Source: Zelopaecilomyces penicillatus
Taxonomy: Eukaryota; Ascomycota; Sordariomycetes; Hypocreales; Pseudodiploosporaceae
Length of the DNA: 64,000 nucleotides
Assembly (NCBI GenBank): GCA_005765155.1
Contig: VCCP01000003.1
Coordinates: 5,952,001 to 6,016,000, forward strand
Direction: 5' to 3'
Part shown: positions 22,191-34,623 of the stretch, piece after piece
Position numbering within the stretch: position 1 is the stretch's first letter
Layout of the letters: each line of letters begins with the position of its first letter
Program-made: the position numbers and the translations under genes
Notes under the pieces: generated by a model
Told to the model about the DNA's origin: nothing
Databases searched by the model: none
What the model saw: only the letters and a program-made list of their open reading frames with translations

Positions 22191-24447
22191 TGTATGATGT
22201 GGGATCGTAAGAGGCTTTGCGGTCGACTTGTCAAACTGTCTCTAAGTATGTCTAAGACAAAACTATACATATATTTATATATAGGCATTACCTTGGCTCA
22301 ATTTACTGTTATTATTGTGACTTAAGTAAGTTGAGAGTTAGCCCCAAACGCACAAGTTAAAAGCTGACGTATTCTTATGGCATCTCCGACGTACTATGTG
22401 CACCCATACCCACCATTACTCGAACTAGACTTCATAATCCTTGACAGTCACGGTTATCGGTACGTGTGGGGGTCAAATTCTCCGGGGTGGGTAGCCACAC
22501 TTCAGTGAGCTGCTTAGCCGTACGTAGTACGTATGTTCATTTGGATTCCAGGCAACCGTGGTTGCAAATCCTTGCCGATCAAAGAATCGTATGATCAACT
22601 AAGCAAATGGTCATGCAGGGAAGCGACATGCTAGGTTAGTTTGACAGAAAGAGAGAAAGCTAGCTGAAAAGTAAAAGAAGGGGGGAGAGAAGATCAATGC
22701 TGTTTATGGGTATCATAGAACGCCACATCGTATACGGGCTTCTCTCCAATCTCTCAGTCATCAGTCTTGATGTGTTGTACAGAAACAGCCCCAAGTGGAG
22801 ACGACTGTCTCTCTGTATTACCTCTTTAGCGACAATTCTAGTTACACTTTCACACGAGCATTTGTAATCACATCGCTTGAATGCTCACTCACTAAAAGTG
22901 GTTCACGCCAAGACGGGGCTCGGTGATCCTAGGGTAGGAAACGCTCGCTTGCCGTAGTTCAGACAGGGGTGATATATGAACATGTCATTGCTTCAGGGCT
23001 GGTGGCAGGGTAAGGGTTTTTCGTTGTCAACGACGGTTCCCGAATGTGCGGTTGGCTTTTATTAGACTCCAAAAACCATGCTCATATATGTTGCACTGCA
23101 TATGAAAATTGGTGTCTGCATTTCCATGATCCTGTGAGACACGCCGAGACTCGCATGCGAGTTCCAAAACGTGATGTCTTGTTCCTCTCCCCTCCTCCTC
23201 CAGCAGCAGCAAACTCTTGGGGGACTGCTTGATCTGGTGCATGATCGTCTCAGAATTAAGCACGTTGCAGGGATCGGCGAACAAACCTAAACGGGCGTTG
23301 CCCGGACATGGGATCGATGTAAGTGCGGTGAAGAAAGGCTTTCCTAGACATGGCCAGTTAATTGCACACATGGCTCCAGGCGTGGCCCTGATCGACAAGG
23401 GTTTGGCTGATAGAGGGGCAATAACACAACGTACAAGAATCGGCTTGATCTGCCGTGCTTGTTGCTGACGCTCCTTTACGAGACAGCGTGCAAGGACATC
23501 CGTTACGGGCCGCTGAACGGCTATCCCGAGAGACGCCACACGGCTGAACGTGCCATGTAATGTACTACGAACTCCCGTGTTGACAACGGGTTATCCCACT
23601 AAAAGGCTATTCTTGATCCGTCAACTACCCGCCAAACTTATCCACCTTGCGTAGGGCGGGCCGTCTATATGTTCGGCCGGCATGGGTTGTGGGATAAACA
23701 TTTTGGGAAATCATTTGATCCGGGAAAGATGTTGGTTAGAGAGAAAATGTGAAGTGCCGGAGATGTATGCCGAAACATAAGTGGGGGGAAAGGAAGGAAT
23801 GAGAAACAGAAGCATTGTACGTCGTAATATAGCGAGGCTGTGAGAGTTCTAGACCGTGGTAAGCATCAACCCTTGTGTCATGGACAGTGTGGTAAGGTTG
23901 CTCTCTAACGTGCATTGTACTTAGTATGAAGAACTATTCCATGAAGAGCATCGTGAGAACAACCGATTGAGGAAAAGATTCTCACATAACGGCGATTCAA
24001 TGTTGTCGGTAGCAAGTCATGGTAAGTAAGCACTGGTCTTTTACCTGTAACTTCAACTCCTTGCTAGCCCCCCCGCAGAGCTGACGTGTAGACCAGGGTC
24101 TAGCCGTTCGCTGTTTAGCCTTTCGGCAACAGGAAGCAGGGGTACCAAAACTGGGGGTTTGCGCCGCCATTCTCCTCCGGTTATTGGGCCGGAAGGATTT
24201 CTGCATCAAGATAGAGTGATGTGGTCATACATGGGAATTACGTTGCCAGGGGTTCTTGGACCAAGGACTCCGTCGCACCAATACGAGACTAAAGACTTGC
24301 GCGTTGCTGTGCGAGAACATGCTGACTGACTGTCTAGGGGAATATGAAAACTCACAGGGCTCCCAATAAAAAATCCAATGATACAACGGCATTAGAAACG
24401 TCTTCATCAGTCTTCACACTGATACAGCTGCAAAGAATTTCATCACA
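22191..24447. other. Gene-poor stretch, 2.3 kb
   Basis: P450 promoter at the left and NmrA-like promoter at the right. A 170-codon minus-strand frame at 23027-23539 shows no domain and is overlapped by opposite-strand frames. TATATATTTATATATAG at about 22266-22282 lies upstream of the P450. Confidence 0.45.
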
Positions 24448-25426
24448 ATGGCTAGCATAAAAAACGTCGCAGTTGTAGGAGTCAGTAACCGTCCCACCAT
24501 CCACTCCCCGCAAATGTCTCAAACACAATATGCTAACCTGAACCCCCCTTCAGGCTAGCGGAACAATTGGACGTCCCATCGTCGATCGCCTTCTTGCCAG
24601 CAAGCTGTTCAACGTCACTGTTCTCACGCGCAATGCCAGAAAGGATAACTTCCCATCAGAAGTCACGGTCAAAACTGTAGACTACAACTCTGTAGCCTCT
24701 CTCGAGGCAGCACTCAAGGGACAAGATGGGTTAGTCTCAGCAATGGCTTTTGAGGCTATTAGTGAGCAAAAGAATCTCGTTACGGCAGCGGTAAAAGCTG
24801 GCGTGAGACGGATGATTCCTTCAGAGTATGGCAACGACACGCTGAATCGCAAGCTGTATGATGTGCCCATCTACCAACCCAAAATCGCCATCAGACAAAG
24901 CTGCGAGAAACACGCTGCCGAAAACCCGTCTTTCTCATGGACTACCATTCAGAACGCATCGTTTCTGGGCCCAGACTGGACACTCGACTTCATCGTCGAC
25001 GTAAAAAACCGCAAGGCGGACATCAAAGACGGCGGTGATGTCCTCTTCTGCACCACCACATACGAAGACATTGCGCAAGCAGCCATCGGTATCTTTACAC
25101 ATTTAGATGAAACTGCCAATCGGCCAGTGAGAATCTCAAGCTTCAATACCACGCAGAATGACATCGTTGGTATCGCAAAGGAACTCGGTGCGACTGATGG
25201 CTGGGAGCTGACGCACTCCAGCACAGAAGAGCAGGAGAAGGAGGCCCGTAAGCGATGGGCAGAGGGAGATCATAGTGATGAAGTTGTTGCGATGTTTATC
25301 AATCGGGCGTTTATAGGTAAGGGCTGGGGAGGGTATTTCCCGGTACTGGATAATGAGTTGTTGGGTATTAAGGGTCTGGAGAGAGAGGAGTTTGTAAACA
25401 TTATTAAACTAGCTATTAACAGGTAG
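24448..25426 (+). CDS. NmrA-like / isoflavone-reductase-like NAD(P)-binding protein
   Basis: Two exons: 24448-24480 (11 codons) and 24554-25426, giving 301 aa. The 73-bp intron splits the dinucleotide-binding loop, which reads VAVVG + ASGTIG (GxxGxxG) after splicing; GTCAGT donor, GCTAAC branch site, TTCAG acceptor. Atypical SDR family: Rossmann N-terminus with NARKD after beta-2, a substrate-domain segment VRRMIPSEYGNDT, and the conserved Lys in IYQPKIAIRQ (family K before the substrate pocket). Cytosolic oxidoreductase or redox sensor; members act in secondary metabolism or nitrogen signalling, but no substrate is evident. No neighbour within 2 kb on either side. Confidence 0.9.
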
Positions 25427-27871
25427 TACCATATTTTGCTGTTTTAATTTTAGCTCTAAGATGTTTTTTTTAACAATAGGTTCATGTGATTCTACGTGAC
25501 AATAACTGTCTGATGTAAGTCCTTTTGGTTTCCTCGCGTTAAATAATCACGCAGCCCTTTCAGAGGGAACATCGAGTATTTGGCAGGCCTTGGAACTCTT
25601 AAGTAATTCTTAATCAGAATAGAAATATACCAAATTATTCTACATATGTCTCTATAGAATATGATTGGCCAAGTCATTGGGAAATAGTGGCGAAGTTAAA
25701 GGGAAGGTGTTCGTAAGTAGTACGCAACATTGTGTATTAAACTGATAATCGACATGGTACTTGTGGAAATTACTGATCAGATAAACCCTCGGATTGTAAG
25801 AATAAGCTGCAAATTGATATGGTGACCCAGTCGTTACGGACTTCCGCTCAACTTTGACAGAATAGTTGGCCCCGTTTACAAAAGAAAGCACTGATTTGAT
25901 TTTGATTTACTTGGAATTTAATTTAATTGGACAATACATTCAAGCTTCAGTATACTAACTCTGAATAGGGTCAAAACTGCGCACCGCCACATCGAAAAGA
26001 GTTGACATGTGACAACGATACGTGCCAAAACTGCAAAGCCTTATTACCTTACTCTACTTTCAAACAAACCTACATACACTCGGACATATCCCGGGATTCC
26101 TCTTTGAACCATCTACTGGTGTAGACCAGGTACTCGTCACATCAACTTACCGCCCGTCACACTCGGCTGATAACAGCATCGACGTGACGTCGGCCAACCC
26201 CGAGTCAGGAACTGGTGGTGACACAGCATTGGATTACTCAGAAAGTGGCGTGTTTTTGTGGAAGGAGAATTAATTAAGTCCTAAAAAATCGGAGAATGCA
26301 TTGATCTCCCTTGTGTCACCTCCCCAGAAGAACTTGGTGTCCTGCCAATCTAAGTGATTGTTTCAGATGCATGTGTACCACAGCGACAATAGCACATGTA
26401 TAATTTCCACACCAAAGCTGCTAATGCATGTAGATTACCTCTTGTTATAGATCTATCGGGGTGGAATAGGCGATATTCGGGTCTCGACCTTAGACCAAGC
26501 ATCTTGACAAGGCTGGATGTGACATGTCTCAGATCACGGAAGAAACGCTAGACACTGACATTTTCTACAGGTATCTTGTTTTTGCTTTTGATTTGAACCT
26601 TTCGCAAGTTCTCCCATAGAAGGATAGATCAGATACTAAAGTGGCATGTCTCGTCACCCGTCCAAGTTCTCATCTCGCTAGGTCATGGCATTTTGTAGTC
26701 TCTCTTAAACGAAACCATGCGCCGCAGTAGAGAGAGTAAGTAAAGACATCCTAGACTGTCTCTGCGATTGAAATGATAGATAAATATGTTTGGATTGAGA
26801 CGCCATATCACCAATGGTTGACATTAACAGAGTCAACAACCCGTAGATAGAAATGAAAGTTTCGTAACTGCAAGTCTCCCTCCTTTCCATAACGTCAACA
26901 CCTTGAATAGTGAATGCCACTCTAAGCTTGCCACGTATTAATTACTTCTAGTAGTGCTAGCCATTAGTTTGTTTCGGTCGCGCCAACTACAGGCGTCTGC
27001 ACCAACACAGCGCCATGGCTTGTCAACTTCGGAATGCCACCAACGATCGGCCGGCCCCGTTCGAAGGATCGGCCGCCAACGCCCTGCCAATGCACCCTCC
27101 CAGCCGTTAACCGCGATATAAGAGCTGGTGGTTGGCCCCCCCTAAGATAGGCTGCCTATTTAGCTTCCCGCTAATAAACGATTCTGCCTCTCGAAAGGGA
27201 GATTTGAGGCTGTCAAACTGGTCTGTAAATGCAGGGCGCGTGCATGTACATTCAGCCCGAACAACCTAGACAAAATTTTAAACCCCAACCGGAAAAGTTC
27301 GCGAGTTGGGCGAGAACCTATCATAGCGTAGCCATACGAGATTGTCAGCGGCAAAACTGGCATGTGATTGGAGATTCAAGTAGCAAGTTAGCTTGGCTCT
27401 AGATTGCAAAGTAATACGTTTCGACTTGAAGACTGTCAAACTCGGCCAAGGATAGGGAGCTTTTCATATAGAATGCTGTAGTTCATCTGGAAAGGAAACA
27501 ATCTGCACAAAACGTGTCTATTACTGAATGATGATAAAAAACAATGAATTCCACAACCGTCCAGTAACGCACCCTATCCAACGACCGAATCCATAAAATC
27601 CCCCCAAACCAAGGACCGCATAAACACCAAGTAAGACGTTGTTCAGTATGATACGTGCCTCTATTCTGCGTCCCAAAAATAAAATAAAAAATAACAAGGC
27701 CACCTCATTGCTCAACATTCTCATTTGTCCGACCAGGTGTGTATCGCTGGCTCGGACGACGGAAAAGAATGAGAACAACAGTATATCGCGGTCTCTCGGC
27801 GGCCGGGATTGAGCTCGCCCGCTGCCGCCGCTTGTCACTTCGCGGGCCGCCGCAATTAAGATTAGAGTCGT
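25427..27871. other. Gene-poor stretch, 2.4 kb
   Basis: No supported gene. A frame at 26022-26273 (+) and a hydrophobic frame at 27521-27838 (-) were considered but cannot be assigned. AT-rich at 25430-26000. Confidence 0.45.
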
Positions 27872-28276
27872 TCATCTGGTTCCTGAAGTCTCCGAATCAG
27901 GCACCTCTCTAATATTAGCAGAGCCCGAGTCATTTGTTTTATTTTTGTTTTCGCTTGTTGGGGGCTGTGTGGAGCTGGCTGGGGTGGTGGTGGTGGTGGT
28001 GGTGGTGGTGGGCGATCGGTCTAGTCTAGCCTCTAGATCCGCCTTTAGATGACGCCACAGGGCTGCGCGGCGGCGACGGCGGCAGAAACGACAGACACGA
28101 CAATGAAGCCCGATAGAGGGCAAGGCAGGAGGAGGAGGAGGAGTTGCGAGGTTTGGTGATGATGAGGGTGGTTGTTGGGAGGGAGAGACTGACGCAACGC
28201 AGGTGAGGCATTCAGATCGCGGGATGGAGTCGGAGGTGACTTCTCCACAGCCGGGGCAGTTGATGAGTTCACCCAT
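27872..28276 (-). CDS. Possible small Cys-rich (zinc-ribbon-like) protein
   Basis: 134 codons from an ATG at 28276. Begins MGELINCPGCGEV..CLTC (two CxxC knuckles), later CRVCRFCRRRRRAALW, then a Thr run encoded by a GGT microsatellite and a polar tail. The spaced CxxC pairs suggest a zinc-binding role. No homologue recognised, and low complexity makes chance possible. The frame continues upstream to 28447 without evidence for a longer start. Confidence 0.35.
   Translation of the reverse strand: MGELINCPGCGEVTSDSIPRSECLTCVASVSPSQQPPSSSPNLATPPPPPALPSIGLHCRVCRFCRRRRRAALWRHLKADLEARLDRSPTTTTTTTTTPASSTQPPTSENKNKTNDSGSANIREVPDSETSGTR
27983..28011. repeat. (GGT)n microsatellite
   Basis: About 29 bases of uninterrupted GGT units, coding Thr repeats on the minus strand if the small Cys-rich frame is real. 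Confidence 0.95.
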
Positions 28277-29932
28277 GATGACGGATTTCGAGAGAGCGGG
28301 ATATTGTAGAGACGTAGAGATGAGAACTTTGAGGTTGGTGGAATTTATCTTTTTGAAGAAACACAATCGTTGATAGATGATGTATAAGTAGGTAAAAGTC
28401 GAGTATAACTCCAGGATCGAATGCTGTGTAAATGCTGCTTGCTGCAAGTGTTTGTCCTCTGACTATTCTCTTCTGGTGAACTCTTCAATTGTGCAAAGGA
28501 AATTCATCACTTTATATGCCTTCTCAACCTTCTGTCTATCAACCATCAAAACCTCTCAGAAACCTCATCCTTGCTCGCTCCATCTTACGCCGAGCATTGC
28601 GGCCGACCGAAAAATAAAAGCTATCCATCAACCACACACACACACACACACAATTAGTGAGAGCATCCTCACTCAGTCGCCGCCTCCACCAGCCAAGCCA
28701 TTGTTGCATCTCTAACCTTCTCTACCTCTGTCTCTGTCTTCACAACACACGGACCCCATCATGTGCCAGAGACTGGGCAAAGCTTGCGAAGTGACATGTT
28801 GCTAAAAGGAAAGAAGGAAAAATAAAAGAAGATAGTGTATCAGAAACATCAAGAACCAACATTTTTCGCGTGTCGTTCGTCTGATGTATCCACTGATGAG
28901 CTAGTTTCCAAGTTTCTGGGACAAGGATGGCATTGAAGCTCGTGTTAAGTGTACATGCTACCCTGTTGATGTGGTGTGTTTGGATAGGTACCTAGATATT
29001 CATGTGTCTTGTGATGGAAGATGGCTTAACTAGAGAGATGTAACTAACAAAAAGCAATGAATTGCAAGACTTGCCTTTCCAAGGAGAAAACATGTGCTCC
29101 TCTAGTCCCGCTCCTATTCTACTCTTGTGAATACACGTACCTGTCTGCAGTGTCAAACAACAAAAGATACTTGCGGATCACAGTATGGCATTAACTACTC
29201 TTCAGCTCCGCCAGTCACTTTGTTTGTTTGCTCAAACTTATCCCGCCATAGAATGTGGAGATTTGAACATGGCATATTCCGCCCCCTCCCTCCCCCTTGT
29301 GCCTGGAAAGGTGTGGTACCCTTGTCCCATATGCGGGGAGCGGCGGCGGCGGCGGCGGCGGCACTCTTGGAGCCTGGCTATCCAAATGGGATCCGTGTCA
29401 TTCGCAGGCACCAAAAAGCTTGTTGGCCCTTGTCGTGAGCGACGGCCACTCACGACACAGTATAGGCGAAACACGGCTAATAAAGGGGTGGAACTTTTCT
29501 ACATGCGCATGTTCATCATTCATAAAAGTTATCGGACGAAAAAAGAAAGAGAAAAAAAAGGGCCCAAGAAACATTTGCACATTAGTCTGCGTGGTGTTGC
29601 GTCCTCGTATTTGGCTCAGCCTTACTCACCAGAGTCCCTCCCTACGTAATAACTGGCTCTGTGTATGTAGGTATCTTTTTTAGTTCAGGTAGGAGAGTAG
29701 ATTGAGGTTTTGTGTACTGTATTTCACCACAAGGCAAGGGGAATTACACAGAGCTCCTGACATCACTTGTCAAACAGGCAACCATGATGATAGAAATGTG
29801 CCGAGCCAGTGTCACAATGACAGCCCCTGAGTTCATTGGACATCTTCAATGTACCTATGTAGAGCGTGATAACAAATATCACAGTGCCATTGGCAGTCTC
29901 GTGCTCTGAAACGATGTAGCCTCAAGCGCCAG

Positions 29933-29933
<1 letters not shown>

Positions 29934-29964
<31 letters not shown>
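29934..29964. repeat. (CA)n microsatellite
   Basis: 31 bases of CA dinucleotide repeat. Confidence 0.95.
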
Positions 29965-29966
<2 letters not shown>

Positions 29967-31064
29967 AAACATTGCCGCCCTGACCGCGACTCTAGTCGGG
30001 TAGATCTGACACGTGCTGCTCCCGTCTCTGTCATTTCTACGGATAGTAACCGAAACGTTGGTCGACGGATACGTCCGAGATGATGCTGTGATAGACTCAA
30101 TTCGTCTTTTTAATCTTCCCATCCAACCACGTTAAATCTCGGTAGAATATAAGCCGAGCGGCGACTTTCAAAGCACTGCCCTGCATATGTTACTGACCCG
30201 AAATAGAGTGTTCTTTGATGAGGGTGTAAATCAGCCGATTTGCATATATCTCGGCAGCCCAAGACGTGGCGTACCGGCACTGGAAGCTCAAGGCATCCAT
30301 CCATCCTTTTCCCCCATCCATTCAACGTCTTCTGCCTAATTTCATCGCCGCCCTGAGGACTCCAAAATTCTCGGTGACACCGAATGCCCAATCCATGCCA
30401 GGGCAAAGCCATGGCTGTATTTATGATGCGTCACTAACTGATTGGTTGGATGTAGATCATCTAAATGCCCAGGTTCCCATAGACCATTGCGAGATGTGAT
30501 CAATTGAGTCATCCCACGCCTCCAGATCAATGGATGACATCCAACTCATGATTCAATACTTTGTCCATGAGGTGACAATTGTCAAAGCGTAACCCCTCCT
30601 TCTTGGAATAATAAAAACTGAATCTCGGGTCTCGTAGATTTCACTAGCCAACGTTAAAATCAGGCCACCTTTAACAATCCAACAGCCAAGAAATAACGCT
30701 CTGGAAAAGTCCGAAACGAAACGTCACCATTTGTCTTTGTCTTTCCTTCTTCACGCCTATTCGTCTAATGGCAACGGTATGCATGAACGTTGAGTTCTTG
30801 CACAGCCACTCTGGAACATGGAGTCTTTTCATTCGGCTGTGCATTCGGTCTCAAAAAACAAAGTATCAAGTTGTAAAAACATTTCTTGATTTGTATAAAC
30901 ATCGCCAGTTAAACCCTAACCACAAGAATAAAGCCATTCAACTCCTTCGTACACATGTAGAACAGACGCCCCTTTCCGTTCTCATTTTTGGTTTTTTTTT
31001 GCCGCCCACCGTTCCGCCCGTTGTGACCATCGGACTTGCTTTCAAGTGCGTCTCTCTCTGTCCG

Positions 31065-31080
31065 CCCCCCCCCCCCCCCC
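31065..31080. repeat. Poly-C run (16)
   Basis: Homopolymer of 16 C in intergenic DNA. Confidence 0.9.
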
Positions 31081-31407
31081 AAACAGGTCCACAATTCCCA
31101 AGCAATTGTAACAGCACATCGGACGTCACGCTCATTACAGAACAATATTATACAGTCTACGGCTCCGCATACGCGCCGAACATGTCCAGAAGTTAAAAAG
31201 AAAAATTGGGGAAACCCTGTCCCAAACTATTCCGTCTCATTATAGAGCAGGGTGCGATAAAATATGAGATCTAGTTAGTCGTCTAGCATCAGTTTGATGA
31301 GTATAATAGAGTAAATCACAGCCAGAAGCATTAGCTCATAATAGAGGCGATTGGTAAAGATGCTACAAATGGTTGGTCAAAGTCGCAACTTGCGCGTAAT
31401 AGAACAT

Positions 31408-33083
31408 CTAAGCGTAAAAGGCTTCCAGGAGATAGATGAAGCCGAAAAGCAAAAAGGCAACGGCACCACCAACCGTGACTAGATAAAAAGCATTAGCATA
31501 CCTTCCATTATGAAAGGGAATTGTAAAGAACTTACCAACTTTGAGGCTCACACGTCCAGCAATGGCTCGGCCGCCGATGACAGCTACTCCAGTACAGACA
31601 GAGTGTCCAACCAGGGCACCTAGCGTCACCCACCAATAGTCCTGTCCAGCAGCCATTGCAATGGTTGCAATTTGACTACGGTCACCCCACTCGGCGAGGA
31701 ACGTCATGATAAAGGTCTGAACCCACGCAGGGCTCAGCAGTAATGAACAAAGATTGTTAACTCCCTGGACGGCGTTACCCAGGGAATCGGACTTCCGCAA
31801 GGGGCTGCGTGAAGGAGACACTGAGAGCGATCGTGGAGGCGAAAAGCGCCCCTTGTTCCTTGAACCTCTCCCATTCAGTCCCATTTCCAGGGAGTCTGCA
31901 GAGATTGAGCCGCCTCGCTTGCGACCAAGTTCCTTCTCCTTTTCGGCAAGTTCCTGTTCCACCTCGTGCATCTCGGCCGAAACGCCCTCGTTCGGATCCA
32001 TCTGCATTCCTTCGTTGAGGAGCCGGGCACCGAAGATAAAGAAGAGACCAGCGGCAAGGAAGTTGGTCAGTCGCTTGGGAAGCAGAGAGGGGACGGCATG
32101 ACCCAGAACAGCGGATAAGACTGTCATCACAAGCAAGGCACCAAACGCAGCTGAGAAGACAACCATGCGATCATGTTTCATGGCCATGAGCGCAGCAACC
32201 AAAAAAGTCTTGTCGCCAATTTCCGACACGAGGATCATGGTGAGCGAGAGAACAAAGGAGTGAAAGGGTTGGATAATTCCTTCATCCTCTGAATTAGCTG
32301 AGCCTGCATGCGAGGAGCTTCCCGTCTTTGGTTTGCTAACTTCGAGGTGGTCTTTTTTAGCAGAGTCGGGCATTGGAGGTGGCTTCTCGCGGGTGGTCTC
32401 GGGAAGATCGCTGGGTTTCTAGTACGGCAAATACCAAGTCAGTAAAACAAGTCACACATCATAGTATCGGGATTAAAGGTATGACAAACATCCAGCCCAG
32501 TATAGCCCGTGTTGCTCTCTTCGTTGGACGATGATTTTGACTTATCCTGGGCAGCGTCCAAATCTTTGACTTGATCGGGTTTGAGTTTCTGCTCTTCGCT
32601 ATGGGGCAACGGGGGTTGAGCCTTGGGGGCTTCCGGTTGTGTCAGAGCCTTTTCACCAGTCTTGCCTTCGTGGGCTTTCCGCGCCTTGTCCTTTTCAGAT
32701 ACGCCTCCTTCGGTGCCGGTGGTTCCCTCTTGAGGATGCACACGGTTCTTATCAAACATGATGCCATCATTAGATTCGGGAATCTTCTTGCCGTCGACAA
32801 CTGTCAGGTCATTGGGTCGGCCCTTGAGTTGGGGGAGCTCCTGGCGGTCGCTCTTGGCAGCCTCAGTTTCCACAAAGGGTCCCAAGTGTGGTTTTCCATC
32901 TTTTCCGTCGACTGGCGCATCTTTGGTTGGGACTCCAATACGACCCTTCAGACTCGCTGGTTCCCCAGAGATGGACCCGACCTGATCATTTGCCCCAGCT
33001 GCAGGTACCTTGGCAGCAAGTGCACTGGCCAGTGAAGGCAGCAGAAGAAGCAAAAGGGGCGAGGTAGTTGTTCGGAACTTCAT
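31408..33083 (-). CDS. GDT1: GDT1/TMEM165-family Mn2+/Ca2+ transporter
   Basis: Golgi/vacuole cation-proton exchanger of the UPF0016 family that supplies Mn2+ for glycosylation. Exons 32490-33083, 31536-32418 and 31408-31478, giving 515 aa; introns 71 and 57 bp. The 57-bp intron keeps frame and lacks a stop, so an unspliced reading adds 19 spurious residues; splicing restores VSLKVVTVGGAVAFL. Exon 1 gives a signal peptide (MKFRTTTSPLLLLLLPSLASALA) and a roughly 180-residue polar lumenal region. Exon 2 carries the two signature motifs, SEIGDKT and AEWGDRSQ, each in a three-helix repeat, separated by a Ser/Arg-rich cytosolic loop. C-terminus ends in a hydrophobic helix. The long lumenal leader is typical of filamentous fungi as far as I recall. 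Confidence 0.93.
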
Positions 33084-34623
33084 ATCGTCGGTTTTTGATC
33101 GAAATAAGGATGTTGTGTCAAGCAGGTCACTGGTCTGAAGTTCGACAGAAATGTAAACAAGGAGTTTGCGACGAGTCTTGTTTCAACCGAGGGGTCACGG
33201 AAGGCGCGACGATCGATGACCAGTCGATTGTTTGGTTCAGCTCGTGAGACGTACGAGTTAGAGAAGCGTGGCTCGGTGATGCCTTTGTTGATGTTTCGAA
33301 AGGGGCAGGAATTAAAAACTTTGATGGAGTGTTTCTGGTCAATTAAAACGTAAGGGGAATGGTCTCCCAGAAGAGACAGAGAGAGCGGGAGGGAGAAGTG
33401 AACGAAGGGAAGAGAAAAAGGGTTGTCGAAGAGGGAGTATCAGAGTTGAACTGGAAAGAAGATGAAGGTGCAGGATTTGCAAAAAAAAATGAAGACGAGT
33501 TATGGGCGTCTCATCTCCTGATGGGGGTTTGCGACAAGAATTGCTGGAACGGCCCGGGTTGATGCACAGGTAAGGGATGTGCGTGCAATGTACAGTATTA
33601 TTAGAGTTGCACACGAATTGGCCTTGTCTCAAATGGTAGGCTGCCGGCTCAGGGGTCAGCAAAGTTATCGATAATGACGATGACGCGGGCATACCGGCTA
33701 AAGCACGGGTATTCTTTAACTCCAAGGGCCAACACGGTGAAAATAAATACTACCGATGTGACATCCCCCAACTTTATGAAAGGGTCTGGCTAGTTTACCT
33801 AAGTAAGCTTTCTAGAGATTTCTTAAAAATTTTAGGAATGGCTAGATATTTACAACTTTGTTGATAGGAAATCTTGTCGTTATCCCAGCTGTGTTTTTTC
33901 CAACCCTGTTGGCAGACTAGACAGGCTCGGCAGGGGGGAGCACGGGGAAGTGGGGCTGCTTTGCTAAGCAGCTTCGTTGTATCATGGTCGTCACCATGCC
34001 AAACATGGCACCTCAGTATAAATGTCCTAAAGAAGCATGATCTGTGCCATCACAGCGAAACTATTATGTGCGGAAGTACGGAATAATAACACTAATTTAA
34101 CATTTTCCTTAGTTGTGCCTCCTGCTATGTTCCGTTGAACCGTTTCCATCCTTGACACCTCTCGCCTCCATCGGAGACTGCTGCCGGTCTGGCAGCTTAT
34201 CTCCGTGCTACAATCGCTACCTACAGTGATTACTGTGTACAGGCACACATTATTACAGCGTCCCCGCCAGCGAGAACGCTTGCTAGAGGCTAGGTAGCCA
34301 GCACCACAGATGGCGTCACACCTCGGTGCTTGAAGGTTGAGCCTAACATGACCGACCACCTGTGATTTTTGCCTCTATCACAGATCTCAACCCCAACCTT
34401 TGCCCCCTCATTTCTCGCAGCCAACACATAATAGCCCATTGTCCGAACTGTAATTGACGAGCCACGACGTCCTTCTGGTAGGGGCGGGGGCCTGGTCATT
34501 CACCTGCTGCATCTCACAACGCCGCACGAGCCGGTCCGGCCATTGCTGAGGGCGACTGTCGTACCTGGCCATCCTCCACATATTACTTGAATTTATATAC
34601 GTTTCTTTCCGACACCAGCAGCC
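33084..34623. other. Intergenic with diverged inverted-repeat element
   Basis: Shared upstream region of GDT1 (-) and the DCAF11-like gene (+). Contains the diverged MITE copy at 33730-33911 listed separately. No gene seen. Confidence 0.5.
33730..33911. mobile_element. Diverged MITE-like relic
   Basis: About 182 bp. Left end (33730-33750) matches the 21-bp terminal repeat of the 62.3-kb element at 17 of 21 positions; the right end (33891-33911) matches its complement at 18 of 21. The interior has TTTCTAGAGATTTC and GGCTAGATATTTAC words also found in the 62.3-kb element. No clear target duplication. Reads as an older copy of the same family. Confidence 0.6.

Larger units (their letters stand above)
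28277..31407. other. Gene-poor, repeat-studded stretch, 3.1 kb
   Basis: No supported gene. Carries CA runs (28633-28652 and 29934-29964), a GGC run (29341-29362) and a run of 16 C (31065-31080). Frames over these runs are repeat artefacts. Confidence 0.5.

Noticed and set aside
9225..25426. A terpene biosynthetic cluster spanning cyclase, P450 and NmrA-like gene
   Set aside because: The genes are 10-15 kb apart with unrelated or dead genes between them, so clustering is not supported.
27521..27838. Hydrophobic minus-strand frame resembling a small membrane protein
   Set aside because: No known small membrane family fits, and the N-terminal half is repeat-like.
30768..31196. 142-codon plus frame
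   Set aside because: Runs through a poly-C tract; both strands are open and no domain is present.
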